From Sipunculus nudus (Eukaryota > Annelida > Sipuncula > Golfingiida > Sipunculidae), in contig CM049311.1 of assembly GCA_026874595.1 (NCBI GenBank), positions 40,863,676 through 40,927,675 on the forward strand: DNA of 64,000 nt, read 5' to 3'. This document shows, one piece after another, positions 34,456-45,340 of this stretch. Within the stretch, counting starts at the first letter, position 1. Each line of letters starts with the position of its first letter. A program made the translations under genes and the position numbers. The notes beneath the pieces were generated by a model. The model worked only from the letters and a program-made list of their open reading frames with translations, searched no databases and was not told the DNA's origin.

Positions 34456-37408
34456 AAACCCCTTTCACACATACACGTTCTAGCTACTACGATCACCACG
34501 TTCTCGGGAAACGTGGTGGTCGCGGTGTTGAACGTACAGTGGTCTCCAGAAGTCGTCGCAGAGTCGCCATGATCGCCAACCCTCTACGACAAAGTTTTCC
34601 TGTAAAACTTGAGCGCGGTCGATCGCGGCAAACGTGCCGAAACGTACTTCAGAAAGTATGCAACGTACAAAAAACGTAGTGGACGTACAAAGGACGTGCG
34701 AAGGACGTACATAGAACGCGAGTGGTCGCCATCATTTCTTGACTGAGTCAATTGTACGTCCATACTACGTTCATTGTGCGCTCTTATTACGTCATCAGCG
34801 CGTCCTTGGCGTTTTGCATACGTTCTCTTTACGTCCAAGAAGTCCCAGTTAGGTTCTCTTCACGTTCTGTGAACGTCCATGGCGTATGTTGTACGTTTTC
34901 AGCCCGTTCTTACCACGTCATCTCGACGTTCTCAGTGCGTCATTTTTTTTAATAAATCTGATTTTGTATTTCAATAAAAAGTTAAGTCCAAATATCGAAG
35001 TGTAACAAAATGAATCATAAACTTGGTCCCAATTCCTTATTCCACAATACCCAGAAATTTTATAGTTTATTGTAGTTTAAAATAAATAAAATAAAATTAT
35101 AAATAGTTTAAAATAATAAATATTAATATACTATTTTATTGCTTTCTTTTTTTATCAGATGGTTACACACTGTATAACACTCTTCACTGGTGTGACAGTT
35201 GCCAGATATAGGCAAGACCCTCTCATTTAGAATAACATTAAGGATGTAAGCATAACATGGGGAACATAAATAACTAAGATTAATTGGCATGTGTATGTCA
35301 AATAACTGTGAGAAATTACATTTCGTATTAAGGGCGGTAGCAAATGTATTATTTTCTATTTTACCAATAAGGTATTCTAATCCTGTACTAACTGTTGAAC
35401 TATTGGGTGTATGTAGAAATAAATGTGTAATTTTTATATTTTATATTTACTTTTTTCAGACTACATTTTTAGACTATGGGACAAGGCATATAATAAAGTA
35501 ACAATTTCTATTGAAAAGGCAAATACACAATCAACTTTTAATAATAATATATCACAAAATTATAAACATTTTAAACAACTTCCAATTTTTTGCATACATT
35601 GCAATTTTACAAAACCACGTTTCAACATACTAACAATTATTATTGCTTAGTGTCTCTTGTTATGCACTGAAAGGTAGCTTTAAAAATGTTATCGTTCTGG
35701 GAAAACACTTGCAGCCTGCCATGGCACAGCTCTTACAGGATGCGAGTAATACCTTGATTTTTAATCCCTAACATTTTTTGCTACATTTGTTGCACTGTTG
35801 CCACGGCCTGGTTGAAAGTTCACATTTAAGTTTTGTCCTTGACGTCAGGCACCAGGTATACCCTGCAGGTCCTCGCTGCGTAAGAGAGCATTTTGCATAG
35901 CAGGATAGCGTCTCCGCATTATATTGTGCAGGCAAACACAAGCCAGAGTCATGCTTTCCACATTCCTTGGAGACAGTTTCAGAGTAGTCAACAAACAGGC
36001 AAATCGTTGCACTAATATTCCAAAGGCGTTCTCAACCACTCTTCTGGCTCTTAAAAGCCTGTAATTAAATATCCGCTCTTCATCTGTGAGCTTTCGACAG
36101 TAGGGTTTCATAATCCCAGGTCCTCAAGAGGAAAGCATCTCCGATAATAAAATCGGGTAGATCCTAGTTATCTCCTTGTAGTGGTGTGGGTGGAGGGAAA
36201 ACAATAGTACCATCCTCTGTTGTAGTCTTGAGTTCGCAGGTCCCGAATATCTGACTGTCCGAACATGATTCATTGGCACCAACATCAACCCAAATGAATA
36301 TTAGTCCGCATCATCAAGGGCCATCAAAACAATGGAATTGACGCCCTTATAGTTGTAATATGTTGATCTGCATCTCGAAGGACACCAGATTGCGATATGT
36401 TTGCCGTCTATAGCTCCAAGGCATGTAGTGAAAATTACATCTTCTGGAGAAAAGTTCAGCAATGTCCAGCCAACCCTGGATGGTGGTAGGTATGGCGAGG
36501 ACTTCATCAGCATATTCCGAAATAATTGCCTCCGATATGAACCGAGCAAGGGTGTTGTGCGCCACTCGGAAGTTGTACATCAGAGACTTGTATGTGCAGC
36601 CAGTGGCCAAGAACCTGAGGGTGCAGGCTAGCTTCATGCAAAGCCTCGAGGCAGTGCTTCCCCCAGAAGATGTCTTGACGTTGAATGCGAAGACCAACCC
36701 TTTCCAGCAGTTCATAGAACATTTGCGGTTCGAGGCGAAGAAAGTTCTTGAAGCTGGCATTGTCAGCCATCTCCAAATCCATCATTAGCTGCTCGTACTG
36801 GCCGAAGAGAATTCTGCCAAGGCCTCACCCATCTCTCGCGCCGTTTCCCCATCGTCCCGCATCTCCTCCGCCAAAACAGCCAAGGCGCTTTCTTTTGCAG
36901 CAATCAAATCATTCAGAATGGCAACATATATTGCCACCAACATGTGTCTTGCAATAGCTGGTATGATGTTCACTCTTCGGAAATCAGACTGGAAATGAAA
37001 GCTACTCAAAACAACCGGGGTTTATATATACTTGGTACTCGAGTCGTACAAAAGACGCAAACAACGCTCACTGAGCGTCCTAAGATCGCGAAACACGTAG
37101 TACACACATAAATCGATCGTAAAGTTGACGTGATACAGCGTAAAATGGTCGCAGTAAGCGTATTAATAACGTAAGAATATCGTACAGGGGGCGTTGTGGA
37201 CGTACTAAAAGCGTACGGGGATCGCACGTTTTATTTCGCGATCCAGTCGTAAGTCGAACGTACTGGACGTAATGACAACGTACAATGGACGAACAATGAG
37301 CGTGCGTCGGCGGCGACCATTTCTAACCTCCACGACCACCCACGTTCTCCGAGAACGTTGCGAAACGTGGCCAAACGTACGATCAAACGTGAATGTGTGA
37401 AAGGGGCA
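34456..37408 (-). mobile_element. PIF/Harbinger DNA transposon inside the left TIR of J
   Basis: The ends are AAACCCCTTTCACACATACACG (written as AAACCCC then TTTCACACATACACG) and, inverted, TGCCCCTTTCACACATTCACG. TTA flanks both sides (34453-34455 and 37409-37411), the 3-bp TWA duplication typical of Harbinger. The subterminal 350-500 bp on each side is CpG-rich with repeated ACGTAC/ACGTTC words, unlike the AT-rich surroundings. It encodes a broken DDE transposase on the - strand at 35840-37009. At 2953 bp it has a typical length for the group. The Myb-like second protein was not found. Confidence 0.8.
35840..37009 (-). pseudogene. Harbinger (DDE_Tnp_4) transposase, frameshifted
   Basis: The enzyme would cut and paste the Harbinger element. 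Reading right to left on the - strand: FYELLERVGLRIQRQD near 36725, KLACTLRFLATG near 36620, NTLARFISEAIISEYADEVL near 36555, GAIDGKHIAIWCPS near 36420 (first catalytic Asp), YYNYKGVNSIVLMAL near 36350, DLPDFIIGDAFLL near 36150 (second Asp), and LTDEERIFNYRLLRARRVVE-NAFG near 36090-36000 (catalytic Glu in VENAFG). These blocks lie in at least three different frames and there is a stop before DLPDF, so the gene is dead although all three catalytic residues remain readable. A separate 74-residue frame (36785-37009) ends where the transposase start overlaps. Confidence 0.85.
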
Positions 37409-38189
37409 TTAGCTCCTATATTTGGAGGAATTGTGCAAAAAATGAAAGAAGCATGAAAGTTGGCAAAAGTGTTCTTTGGAGCTTATTGATGAATTTCAGA
37501 TATAGGGCCAAGCTGAAAATAAATTATCTTGGCCAAAATCCAAGGGGGCGGCCAAGGTGGCCGCCAAATTAAAAAATGTCAATAACTTGAGTTAAAATGT
37601 CCCAAGAAAGCATTGCAAGTACTCTAATATTATGTTTTTGGGACTGAGAAGTTCACTTTTTGAGATTCCAACCCTCTCCAGGTACTCATTATCTGGTTTC
37701 TAACACGAATTTGGTAATATTCCCATTAGTCCAACAGTTTAGCAGCATATTGAGAAGAATTGAAATAAAAACATGGAAAGAAGAATGTAACTTGGCATAA
37801 TAATGTTCCAGACCATACTCTATATGTTCAGATTTGGGGCCAAGCGGAATTCACAATATCTTGCTAAAACTCCAAGATGGCGGCCAAAATGGCCACCGAA
37901 ATATGAAATGCCAATATAGTCGGTTATATTTGTCCTGGAATGCATTGCAAGTGCACTGTTTCTATGTTATTAGGATCGAAAAATTTATTTATAAGGGTTT
38001 AAAGTCTGTATCATGCATGTGTGAATGAAGTCTGATTTTGATGGTATTGAAACTGTGCTAAAATTTCCCTTTTTTACCAGCACATCTAACGGTAAAACGT
38101 ATTTGTTGATTACCCTGCCGAAATTTAATATATTTGTTGATTTTAAGTATTTGAACACTATTTCTCTTTCAGTGCAATGAAAAGGAAAG

Positions 38190-38376
38190 TCGATTGTTAA
38201 AACGCTCGGCTATCTTCACTGGCGACTGAAGTTTCTGTTCCCGATGTTGCTATGAGAGTGGATTGTTGTGGTCCATACAAAGTCGGTTGTTTTCTTCGTG
38301 TCCTCTGATTCCATCCACCACTTCGCCATCCGAGCCACGGAAAGTGCCTTATAGTAGTTATTATAACCAGTATTAC
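38190..38376 (+). repeat. tRNA-derived SINE, + copy
   Basis: It begins TGTTAAAACGCTCGGCTATC and continues with TTGCTATGAGAGTGGA and CGCCATCCGAGCCACGGAAA. It is the same element as the - copies at 40690-40910 and 43100-43310. The internal promoter B box is decayed in this copy. Confidence 0.6.
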
Positions 38377-40689
38377 AATCAATGTAAAAGAAATTTTATT
38401 TGTTTATAAGTTGTGGCTCTTTTACCTTGAGGTGACGGTGCAGCTTCAAGACTCTTTGCTTGCATGAAGACAGAACACATATTTAGCGGCTCACCACATT
38501 ATGCTGTATGCTATACGCTTTCTTTTAAAGTGATAGATTAAGGCCTGTTGGTATCACTTTCTGCTGAATGAGAATGAAGTTATCCGTATGATAAAGATGG
38601 TATGTTGTTAGAAAGAAGTCATAACCTATCATTAAGACATTAGAGAAACTTATGGTTTGTGGCGAGACTTCACCATTATGCCATTGCGACATCGACGGTG
38701 CTTGAACAGGGGACCTACAAACACGTCCTTAACCACGAGGCAACGTTCTAGCCCCGTATATATGCTATCTTTGTACTGTGGTGATGGTACATGACAGAAT
38801 CTGGACACTTGTGGACACTTGTGCAGTTCGCCGTTTACCTGATAATCTGGTCTATGATCCTTACCAAAAAGCTAACTTTGCATTTCCAAATGATGTCTTA
38901 AAATACTTCGTTTGCTTACATAATGCACATTTAATAGATATAATGATAGTTAGAAATAATAAATATTTGCTTCATTTATTGAAATAATTTATCTTCATGT
39001 GCACAGAATGCAAGATTGTAGGTCGGACTGAACTTTGCACATAAGATAAAAAGAAACGATAGTAAGTTGGAATTGTGGGCGTTTAACTAGAAGAAAAACG
39101 CTCTTGTCCTGCAAAATATAAAAGAAAATATTCAGACAAGGTTATAAAATTTGCTGGCAGTATTACAAAAAAAATAATGTAATAAACTGTTCTGTTCAGT
39201 AATAATATTCAGAAGAAGTATATCCTCATTAATACATGTTCACTTGATGAAGCGGATGGTATGAAATACAAGTTTCCCAAGCATTCTGCATTTGGACATA
39301 AAACTGACATAAAGGGAAAGTACAAAGGTTGCCAGAGCTCAGAAGCTGAAAGGACAGCAAAGTTACAATCACCAATCAAGTCGATCAAAACTCAAACCAA
39401 ACTTTGTACTGAATTTTTAGGTAATCAAGTTAATGAAGAAAGAATGAATGTCTGAAACCTGAGGGTGCATTATATTTTTCAACCTTGTTTTGTGAATTAG
39501 ACTTTCTATCTTCCGTCTTGCTGTACCATTTTCTTAGCATCCATCCATGAAAGATCAGCTAGCTTGAACCTGGCAGCACCGACTCATACATGTGGTGAAT
39601 ATTTCTAACAATATATGCATATACTATATGAATCTACAAATGTGCATAATGTCAGCAAATGAAATAATTTTGTTGACACCAATGCATTATGCAAAGTGAA
39701 TTTTAAGGGCAACTCGTTGGGAATGAACAAGTTTTATATCACAAAAATTGCATCACAGCAAATGGCAGTGATACTTTACTGACACGTGTCGGTTCTTTCC
39801 TACGATCATGCAGACTAAAGTCTGCATCGTCACCATATCATAAAATTAGTAATCTGCATGAGTGTAATTACATGCATTCATCACCATAGTACCAAGGCAG
39901 CATACAGCAACATGTTGCGCACCACTAATGTATGTGGATTCTGTTTTCTTGCAAACATACAGTTTGAAAGCCGTCACTTCATGGCAAAAGAAGCTTAGAA
40001 TCCATACAGCACACAGGTGTAAGCTTCTACATAAGTGCGTATCTTGTCATGCACGCATGTACTCTAAATTCATTAAAAATAAAAGTCTTTCCTTTAAAAC
40101 AGACATGGTGTTCAAATACTTTTAACTAGAACATGTAAATTAAATTTCAGCAGAACTATTTGATTTTTTATTGCACTAATCAAAATTTACATGAATGTTA
40201 AGTTGATGTAAAATTAAATATCATGTTTGTAGATTTTCGAAAACCCTGCCTATTCTTCACTGATATATGGAGCTCCCACTGATACCAGACAGGATACCTA
40301 AGTTTCTTTCATCCCTTACCTCGGCAAAGCAGTTAATACATTCGTTAGCATGCAAATAAAGGGAATTCAAACAGAGTAAGTCAGATATTAAATATTAATA
40401 TAATAAAACCTACCCAAGTAAATGACACTTTCATTTAAAAGTGCAGTATTCAGCAAATTTTATCAAGTTTACCGTTGGGTGTACTGATGAAAAAGGGAAT
40501 TTTAGTACAATTTCAGTAGGTACACACAAGGCGAAATCTATACAGCTGACAGGTGTGACCTTACATAGGTCTGTATCCTGCCACGCACGCATCCAGTCTG
40601 ATATAAAAGTTATAAGCAGGATAAACTTTATATTATATGGATTGTCTAATTTATTTTATTATAATATATAATTAATATGGATTGTACAG
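38377..40689. other. Interior of J, no gene seen
   Basis: AT-rich. Two blocks share CACACAGGTGTAAGCTTC-type or ACACAAGG...CAGGTGTGACCTTACA words followed by GCCACGCACGCAT (about 40000-40070 and 40525-40600), indicating internal duplication. No supported frame. Confidence 0.4.
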
Positions 40690-40910
40690 TAAGTTGTGAT
40701 TACTATTACAAGCCACTCTCCATGGCTCGGATGGTGGCGTTCGGGGGTATATATACAGGGGTGAAGGAAAGCGAAGGACAAGGAGGAATTCACCCACCTT
40801 GGATGGGCCATTATAACCCAATAGGAATAGGAACGTTGTTGTTTAAACCTGGGGCGCCAGTGGAGAGAGCCGAGCGTTTTACCACTCAGTTGTCAATTCC
40901 ATTGAAACAG
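40690..40910 (-). repeat. tRNA-derived SINE, - copy
   Basis: Read on the - strand: GAGTGGTAAAACGCTCGGCT, CTCCACTGGCGCCCC, and at the far end CGCCACCATCCGAGCCATGG. Head and tail match the other two copies. A + strand frame here is fortuitous. Confidence 0.6.
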
Positions 40911-41449
40911 ACATTTGGCTCAAATACGTAACATTAATATACATGTTAAATGTCAGCACAGTTAGATTTATACATTTGATATTTCCCAATTGCCCTAACA
41001 AAGGTTTACATGAATGCTGATCGTAAAACCTAAGTACATGGATGTAGGTTTCAAATATTCTAATGGTAAGTGTTTACGGACATATCAAGTTCAATCCTAA
41101 TTTCATTGCAGATTTCAACAGATAAGTTTTTTGCACCCTTCACCTCTTCAAAGGAATTATATTTGTTAGCATGCAAATAAAGGGGAAGTAAAAGGAAGAA
41201 AGGAAGAAACATTGCAATAAAAATTGTTCTAATATTAAAGCATCCGAATTCATGACAAAGCAGATAAACCTAAACCAGCAAATGACACTTTCATTTGACT
41301 ACGATCACAATGTATGCGACTACTGTGCAGAACTCGACAAATATTGTTTGCTATCCATTGTGCTAGTAAACAAGGGAAAATATAGGACAATTTCAATATA
41401 AACAAAACCAGGATTCATTCACAGAGTCATTTTACAGACTTTAAACCCT

Positions 41450-41709
41450 TATAAATGAATTTATCGACCCCAAAAACATAGAAATAGTGCACTTGGAAAG
41501 CATTCTAGGACAAATATAACCGAATGTATTGATATTTGATAATCCGGCGGCCATCTTGGCCGCCATCTTGGATTTTGACCAAGATCGGATGAATTTCGCT
41601 TGGACCTATATGTGAAAATGTTAAGTATAGTCTGGCCAACTATTATGCCAAGTTTCATGCTTCTTTCACTTTTTGCACAATTCTTCTTTTAACAGCTGGA
41701 CTACAGCGC
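41450..41709 (-). repeat. Right terminal inverted repeat of J
   Basis: Inverted it reads TAGTCCAGCTGTTAAAAG, GAATTGTGCAAAAAGTG, CATGAAACTTGGCATAATAG, CCAAGATGGCGGCCAAGATG and TATAAGGGTTTAAAGTCTGT, matching 37412-38010. Confidence 0.75.
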
Positions 41710-41948
41710 AGTATTCAAATGGTTTTCTGAATTGATTGACAAGGAATTCAACATTCACCATGTTCGACATTATTAATTTCTAACCATCAGTATCTGAAGA
41801 TCTTCTCACCAAATCCTTTGCATGGTCTATTAAGTTTGTAACAACAGAGAAAACAGAACAACAAGCAATAAAAGCATTCAAGAAGGTAATAGGCCGACTA
41901 TATATACGACAACCACGGCAAACCCTAGGTAAAAAGAGACGCCCCCCA
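41710..41948 (+). pseudogene. RT-like ORF, middle fragment
   Basis: It reads VFKWFSELIDKEFNIH in one frame, then TFTMFDIINF, a stop in place of the expected Tyr, PSVSEDLLTKSFAWSIKF, and AFKKVIGRLYIRQPRQ ending GKKRRPPD. The FDI-x-NFYPS-like motif is RT motif A with the metal-binding Asp. It continues directly from the fragment ending at 34442 and is interrupted at about 41948 by the 234-bp satellite. Confidence 0.6.
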
Positions 41949-41949
41949 G

Positions 41950-42905
41950 ATAGCATGCAAACAAGGGACCCATGTGGGACCAATATGTACAAACCCATGG
42001 GTCCCATATGGGCTAACCCAGTGGGCACCCGTGACTTTTTGCTCCCGGGTCCAATGTTGGCTAGGACGTTGGGCCAACATGGGTATACATGTGGGCCCAT
42101 GGAGGGTACCAGGTGGGGCCTGTATATGGGGCCCACGAATGGCTACCAATGGGCTAAACAGGGGCAGACACAAGGGTCCTTGGAGGGTTTGTCACTACAT
42201 GCAAACAAGGGACCCTTGAGGTACATGTCCATGGGCCCCATATGGGCTAACCCCGTGGGCACCCGTGACTTTTTGCTCCCGGGTCCAATGTTGGCTAGGG
42301 CGTGGGGCCAACATGGGTACACATGTGGGCCCATGGAGGGTAACAGGCGGGGTCTGTATATGGGGCCCACGAATGGCTACCAATGGGCTAAACAGGGGCA
42401 GACACATGGGTCCTTGGAGGGTTTGTCACTACATGCAAACAAGGGACCCTTCTGGTACATGTCAATGGGGATCCATATGGGCTAACCCCGTGGGCACCCG
42501 TGACTTTTTGCTCCCGGGTCCAATGTTGGCTAGGACGTGGGGCCAACATGGGTACACATGTGGGCCCATGGAGGGTACCATGCGGGGTCTGTATATGGGG
42601 CCCACGAATGGCTACCAATGGGCTAAACAGGGGAAAACACATGGGTCCTTGGGTGGTTTGTCACTACATGCAAACAAGGGACCCTTGTGGTACATGTCCA
42701 TGGGCCCCATATGGGCTAACCCCGTGGGCACCCGTGACTTTTTGCTCCCGGGTCCAATGTTGGCTAGGACGTTGGGCCAACATGTGTACACATGTGGGCC
42801 CATGGAGGGTAACAGGCGGGGTCTGTATATGGGGCCCAAGAATTGCTACCAATGGGCTAAACAGGAGCAGACACAAGGGTCCTTGGAGTGTTTATCATTG
42901 CATGC
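41950..42905. repeat. 234-bp satellite, about 4 units
   Basis: Units begin ATGCAAACAAGGGACCC at 41955, 42199, 42433 and 42668, with a last start at 42902; the first unit is 244 bp and the others 234-235. It is GC-rich with many palindromic words (ATGGGCCCAT, TTGGCCCAAC, CCCGGG). Because 234 is divisible by 3, long frames stay open on both strands (e.g. 42265-42945). The encoded Gly/Pro/Trp-rich strings have no known fold and I treat them as non-genic. Confidence 0.85.
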
Positions 42906-43099
42906 AAACGGAGTTGATATAAATAAAGTTGGATTAAATCAATAAAGGATTATTTAAATTGATTTTTTTTAAATCATAAATAAGTGGATTTTTACCAGCC
43001 CTAGATAATACAATATGTGTTTTGGACAATTTTTCTTTGTTCTTGAAAGCATAAGCATGATTTATTCGTTCCAGAATAATATGTACAAACTTGCCACTT
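42906..43099. other. Short AT-rich spacer
   Basis: Ends near TTTTTACCAGCCCTAG, possibly a small TIR element end. Nothing else. Confidence 0.35.
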
Positions 43100-43310
43100 T
43101 ATCTTACATGAATGGTGCAACTGGTCACAAAAACTAACACAAGGCATTCTCCATGGCAAGGATGGTGGCGTGCGGTAATCTGTTAGGGGGGAGGAAACAG
43201 GGGGACCTGGACAGGCCACTACAACTCGCTCTCATAGCCACTCGGGATTGAACCCGGGTCACCAGGTGCCAGCAGGGAACGCTTACCGTTTTACCACTTT
43301 TCTGTTTTCA
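43100..43310 (-). repeat. tRNA-derived SINE, best-preserved copy
   Basis: On the - strand: GTGGTAAAACGGTAAGCG at the head, then GACCCGGGTTCAATCCCGAG, which fits the RNA polymerase III B box (GGTTCRANNCC), then GGCTATGAGAGCGAG and the shared tail CGCCACCATCCTTGCCATGG. This B box supports a tRNA-derived SINE rather than simple repeat. Confidence 0.7.
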
Positions 43311-43740
43311 CTGTGTAATACAGTGGTGTTCCGATTAATCGATTGATGACTGGTCTTTTTTTTCCAAAATTAATTAATCGATTGCATTTTGCATAATCGG
43401 GTAATATGATTATGCATGCATATGCAAAGAATCCTGTCAGAGATATGCGAACACAAAATAACAATGTATAGCGAACAGCATCACAACAGAACCTTGCGGC
43501 AGCCAACAATCGTCCGTCGGCAAGTTCGACTTGGCTACGGGTGAATGGATTGTTTCTTTATGAATAGTGATGTACAAGTCAGACTATTTACTAGGGTCAA
43601 TATTTATGGTACAAGTATACAGTAGATTACACGGTAATATAGAAAGTACATAAAATAATCGATTAAATTATCGATCATCAGCCCTTTTTATTTTTTAATC
43701 ATCGATTATGATTTTAAAACCATTTCCTACAACTTATATA
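43311..43740. repeat. AT-rich segment with repeated ATTAATCGATT words
   Basis: ATTAATCGATTGATGACTGG at 43332, ATTAATTAATCGATTGCAT near 43370, CGATTAAATTATCGATCATC at 43660 and ATCATCGATTATG at 43698. Probably a small non-autonomous element (MITE) with inverted ATCGATTA words; ends were not resolved. Confidence 0.35.
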
Positions 43741-43899
43741 TATATACACACACACACACATTTGAAAAGCTCAGAGGAAATAGCCCTGCTCACTGGTAAT
43801 AATTACATATTAACTATATATTTGTCATACTAATAATGTGTACTTTTATGGACTATATCAAAGGTGGAGGTGTCTCTCATGATCAAATAATTCTAGAAG
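43741..43899. repeat. (TA)/(CA) microsatellite and spacer
   Basis: TATATATA followed by CACACACACACACA at about 43737-43760, then unassigned AT-rich DNA. Confidence 0.6.
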
Positions 43900-44470
43900 T
43901 ATCCTTATTTCAGCTATGTGACAGTGATATATGCATAAAATAATCATGGAACCTGTCACTTAAAAAACAAGGAATAATGTGATACACATTTTATTTATTA
44001 GCTGAAATAAAATGCTCCCAAAACAAGGCATACAGGCCTAATGCGAACCTGTACAAAGTTTGGGAGTATGAATAGAGGTTTATTTTTTTTAATTTAATAT
44101 TGTTCCTCTAATGTCCTGCATATCTACCTTCGTCATTATGATTTCAGCAAAATGGACGTTTTAGACCTGCATTTTTCGGCCTAAGACATTATAAAACTAG
44201 GATGTATCAGTCAGGATATTTCGGATATGTTTTCTTTTCTTTTTTTGCTAGGGATGATTATTGGGACGCGCCATTTGGCAGCATGGTTTCGGACAAGAAC
44301 ATTTTTAAATGTTTAGCCAAGAAATAAGCAAATCCCGATAGAATTTTTTAGATGACTAATTTTTTTGCAAAAAAAAAAATGGTGATGCTAGCTCCTGCCC
44401 TTTTTGAGATAGCTATGACGCACGACGGACGACGGCACACCATCGCATAAGCTCACAGATTTGCTATAAA
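43900..44470 (-). mobile_element. Repeat family I, - copy 1
   Basis: The 5' end on the - strand is TAGCAAATCTGTGAGCTTAT-GCGATGG then GTCGTCCGTCGTGCG; internal AGCTAGCATCACC is at 44386. The left limit is approximate. Confidence 0.5.
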
Positions 44471-45340
44471 TGCAAACCAAGTTTTTTTTCAAAGAGTTGA
44501 AAGATATAGTTCCACTAGTTCTTATCTGGGCATTCTGCGTCTAGACGATGTGTCTAGACGTCTAGACAATGTGTCTAGAGGTGTAGATTTTCTAGACACC
44601 AAACAGAGCCAGGTCAATTGCCATGGTGATGTCTGGACCTAACCTGGTTGAACTGAGTGACCTCCTCACTTGGCATGTTGAAACTTGGCGTGTCAAATCT
44701 GTTTTCAAACACTGAAAGCCTTTTCCAATTGGCTACACTGGCAAAAGCTGCATTTACCCAATCTATTCTTATAAAACTGACAGAACCCTACCATTGAACA
44801 ATTCTTGTAAAGTTTAAACCAATCAGCTTAACAGTTTCATCATAAAATTGTATAGGCTAGAAGAGTCTAAAATTACATTTTTGCTTGTAAAAAAGGTCAA
44901 TGTTAGTGGCGCCACCAATACCTCAATTTAAGATATGACTTATGTGATAAAACATTTGCATAAAATTTGGTGATGCTAGCTCCAGAAGTTACTGAGATCA
45001 TTTTCATTTTAGTGTGCGTTTTTGGACAGATGACTAAGTTTAACCTCCTGTAACTCGGCCAAAAATCTCCGAACTGGACAATTTGCTTGGACAGTTTCGG
45101 AGAAGAAGATTCTTAAATCTTTTTTAGCGTTTTCCCTATAAAATCTAAGAAAATACAGTTAGAAAAAAAATTAAACAAAATCCGATAGAGTTTTTCAGGT
45201 GACTGATTATTTGCAAAAAAAATGATGCTAGCTCCTGCCATTTTTGAGATAGCTATGGTTAACGTACAGACGACGCACGACACAAGACGCACTCACGCAC
45301 GACGGCGCATTATCGCATAAGCTCGCAGGTTGGCTAAAAA
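44471..45340 (-). mobile_element. Repeat family I, - copy 2
   Basis: The 5' end on the - strand is TTTTTAGCCAACCTGCGAGC-TTATGCG, then CGTCGTGCG words. Internal GGAGCTAGCATCA is at about 44974 and 45226, and a TGGTGGCGCCAC-like word (GTGGCGCCACC) at 44908. Contains the TCTAGA cluster at 44537-44600. Confidence 0.5.
44537..44600. repeat. Cluster of GTCTAGAC palindromes
   Basis: GTCTAGACGATGTGTCTAGA, CGTCTAGACAATGTGTCTAG and TTTTCTAGACACC: TCTAGA occurs five times in about 60 bp in opposing arrangements. Function unknown. Confidence 0.6.

Larger units (their letters stand above)
34443..41709. mobile_element. TIR element J, interrupts the RT-like ORF; contains a Harbinger
   Basis: The left end is TAGTCCAGCGGTTA; the right end, inverted, is TAGTCCAGCTGTTA. 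Removing J leaves one copy of CAG and rejoins an open WKST-x-x-V-F-KWF frame, so the target duplication is probably CAG (3 bp). The terminal repeats are about 260-300 bp (left 37412-38035, partly duplicated; right 41450-41709) and share GAATTGTGCAAAAA, GAAAGAAGCATGAAA and CCAAGATGGCGGCCAA. The interior has three related AT-rich blocks (39900-40130, 40420-40640, 41260-41430) and two SINE copies. No intact transposase was found; a 3-bp duplication would suit CACTA- or Harbinger-type superfamilies, left open. Confidence 0.55.

Noticed and set aside
34407-34952. Frames of 66-90 codons near the left end of the Harbinger
   Set aside because: They run through TIR and ACGT arrays, except for the first dozen residues, which belong to the RT fragment.
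40677-40931. 84-codon frame on the + strand
   Set aside because: Covers a SINE in reverse orientation.
41957-41975. ACAAGGGACCCATG resembling the inverted 3' end of family A
   Set aside because: It repeats in each satellite unit and no A body or CAGCTGAGC follows, so coincidence is more likely.
41955-42945. Frames of 176 and 226 codons and - strand counterparts
   Set aside because: Products of the 234-bp satellite; open on both strands, no recognisable domain.
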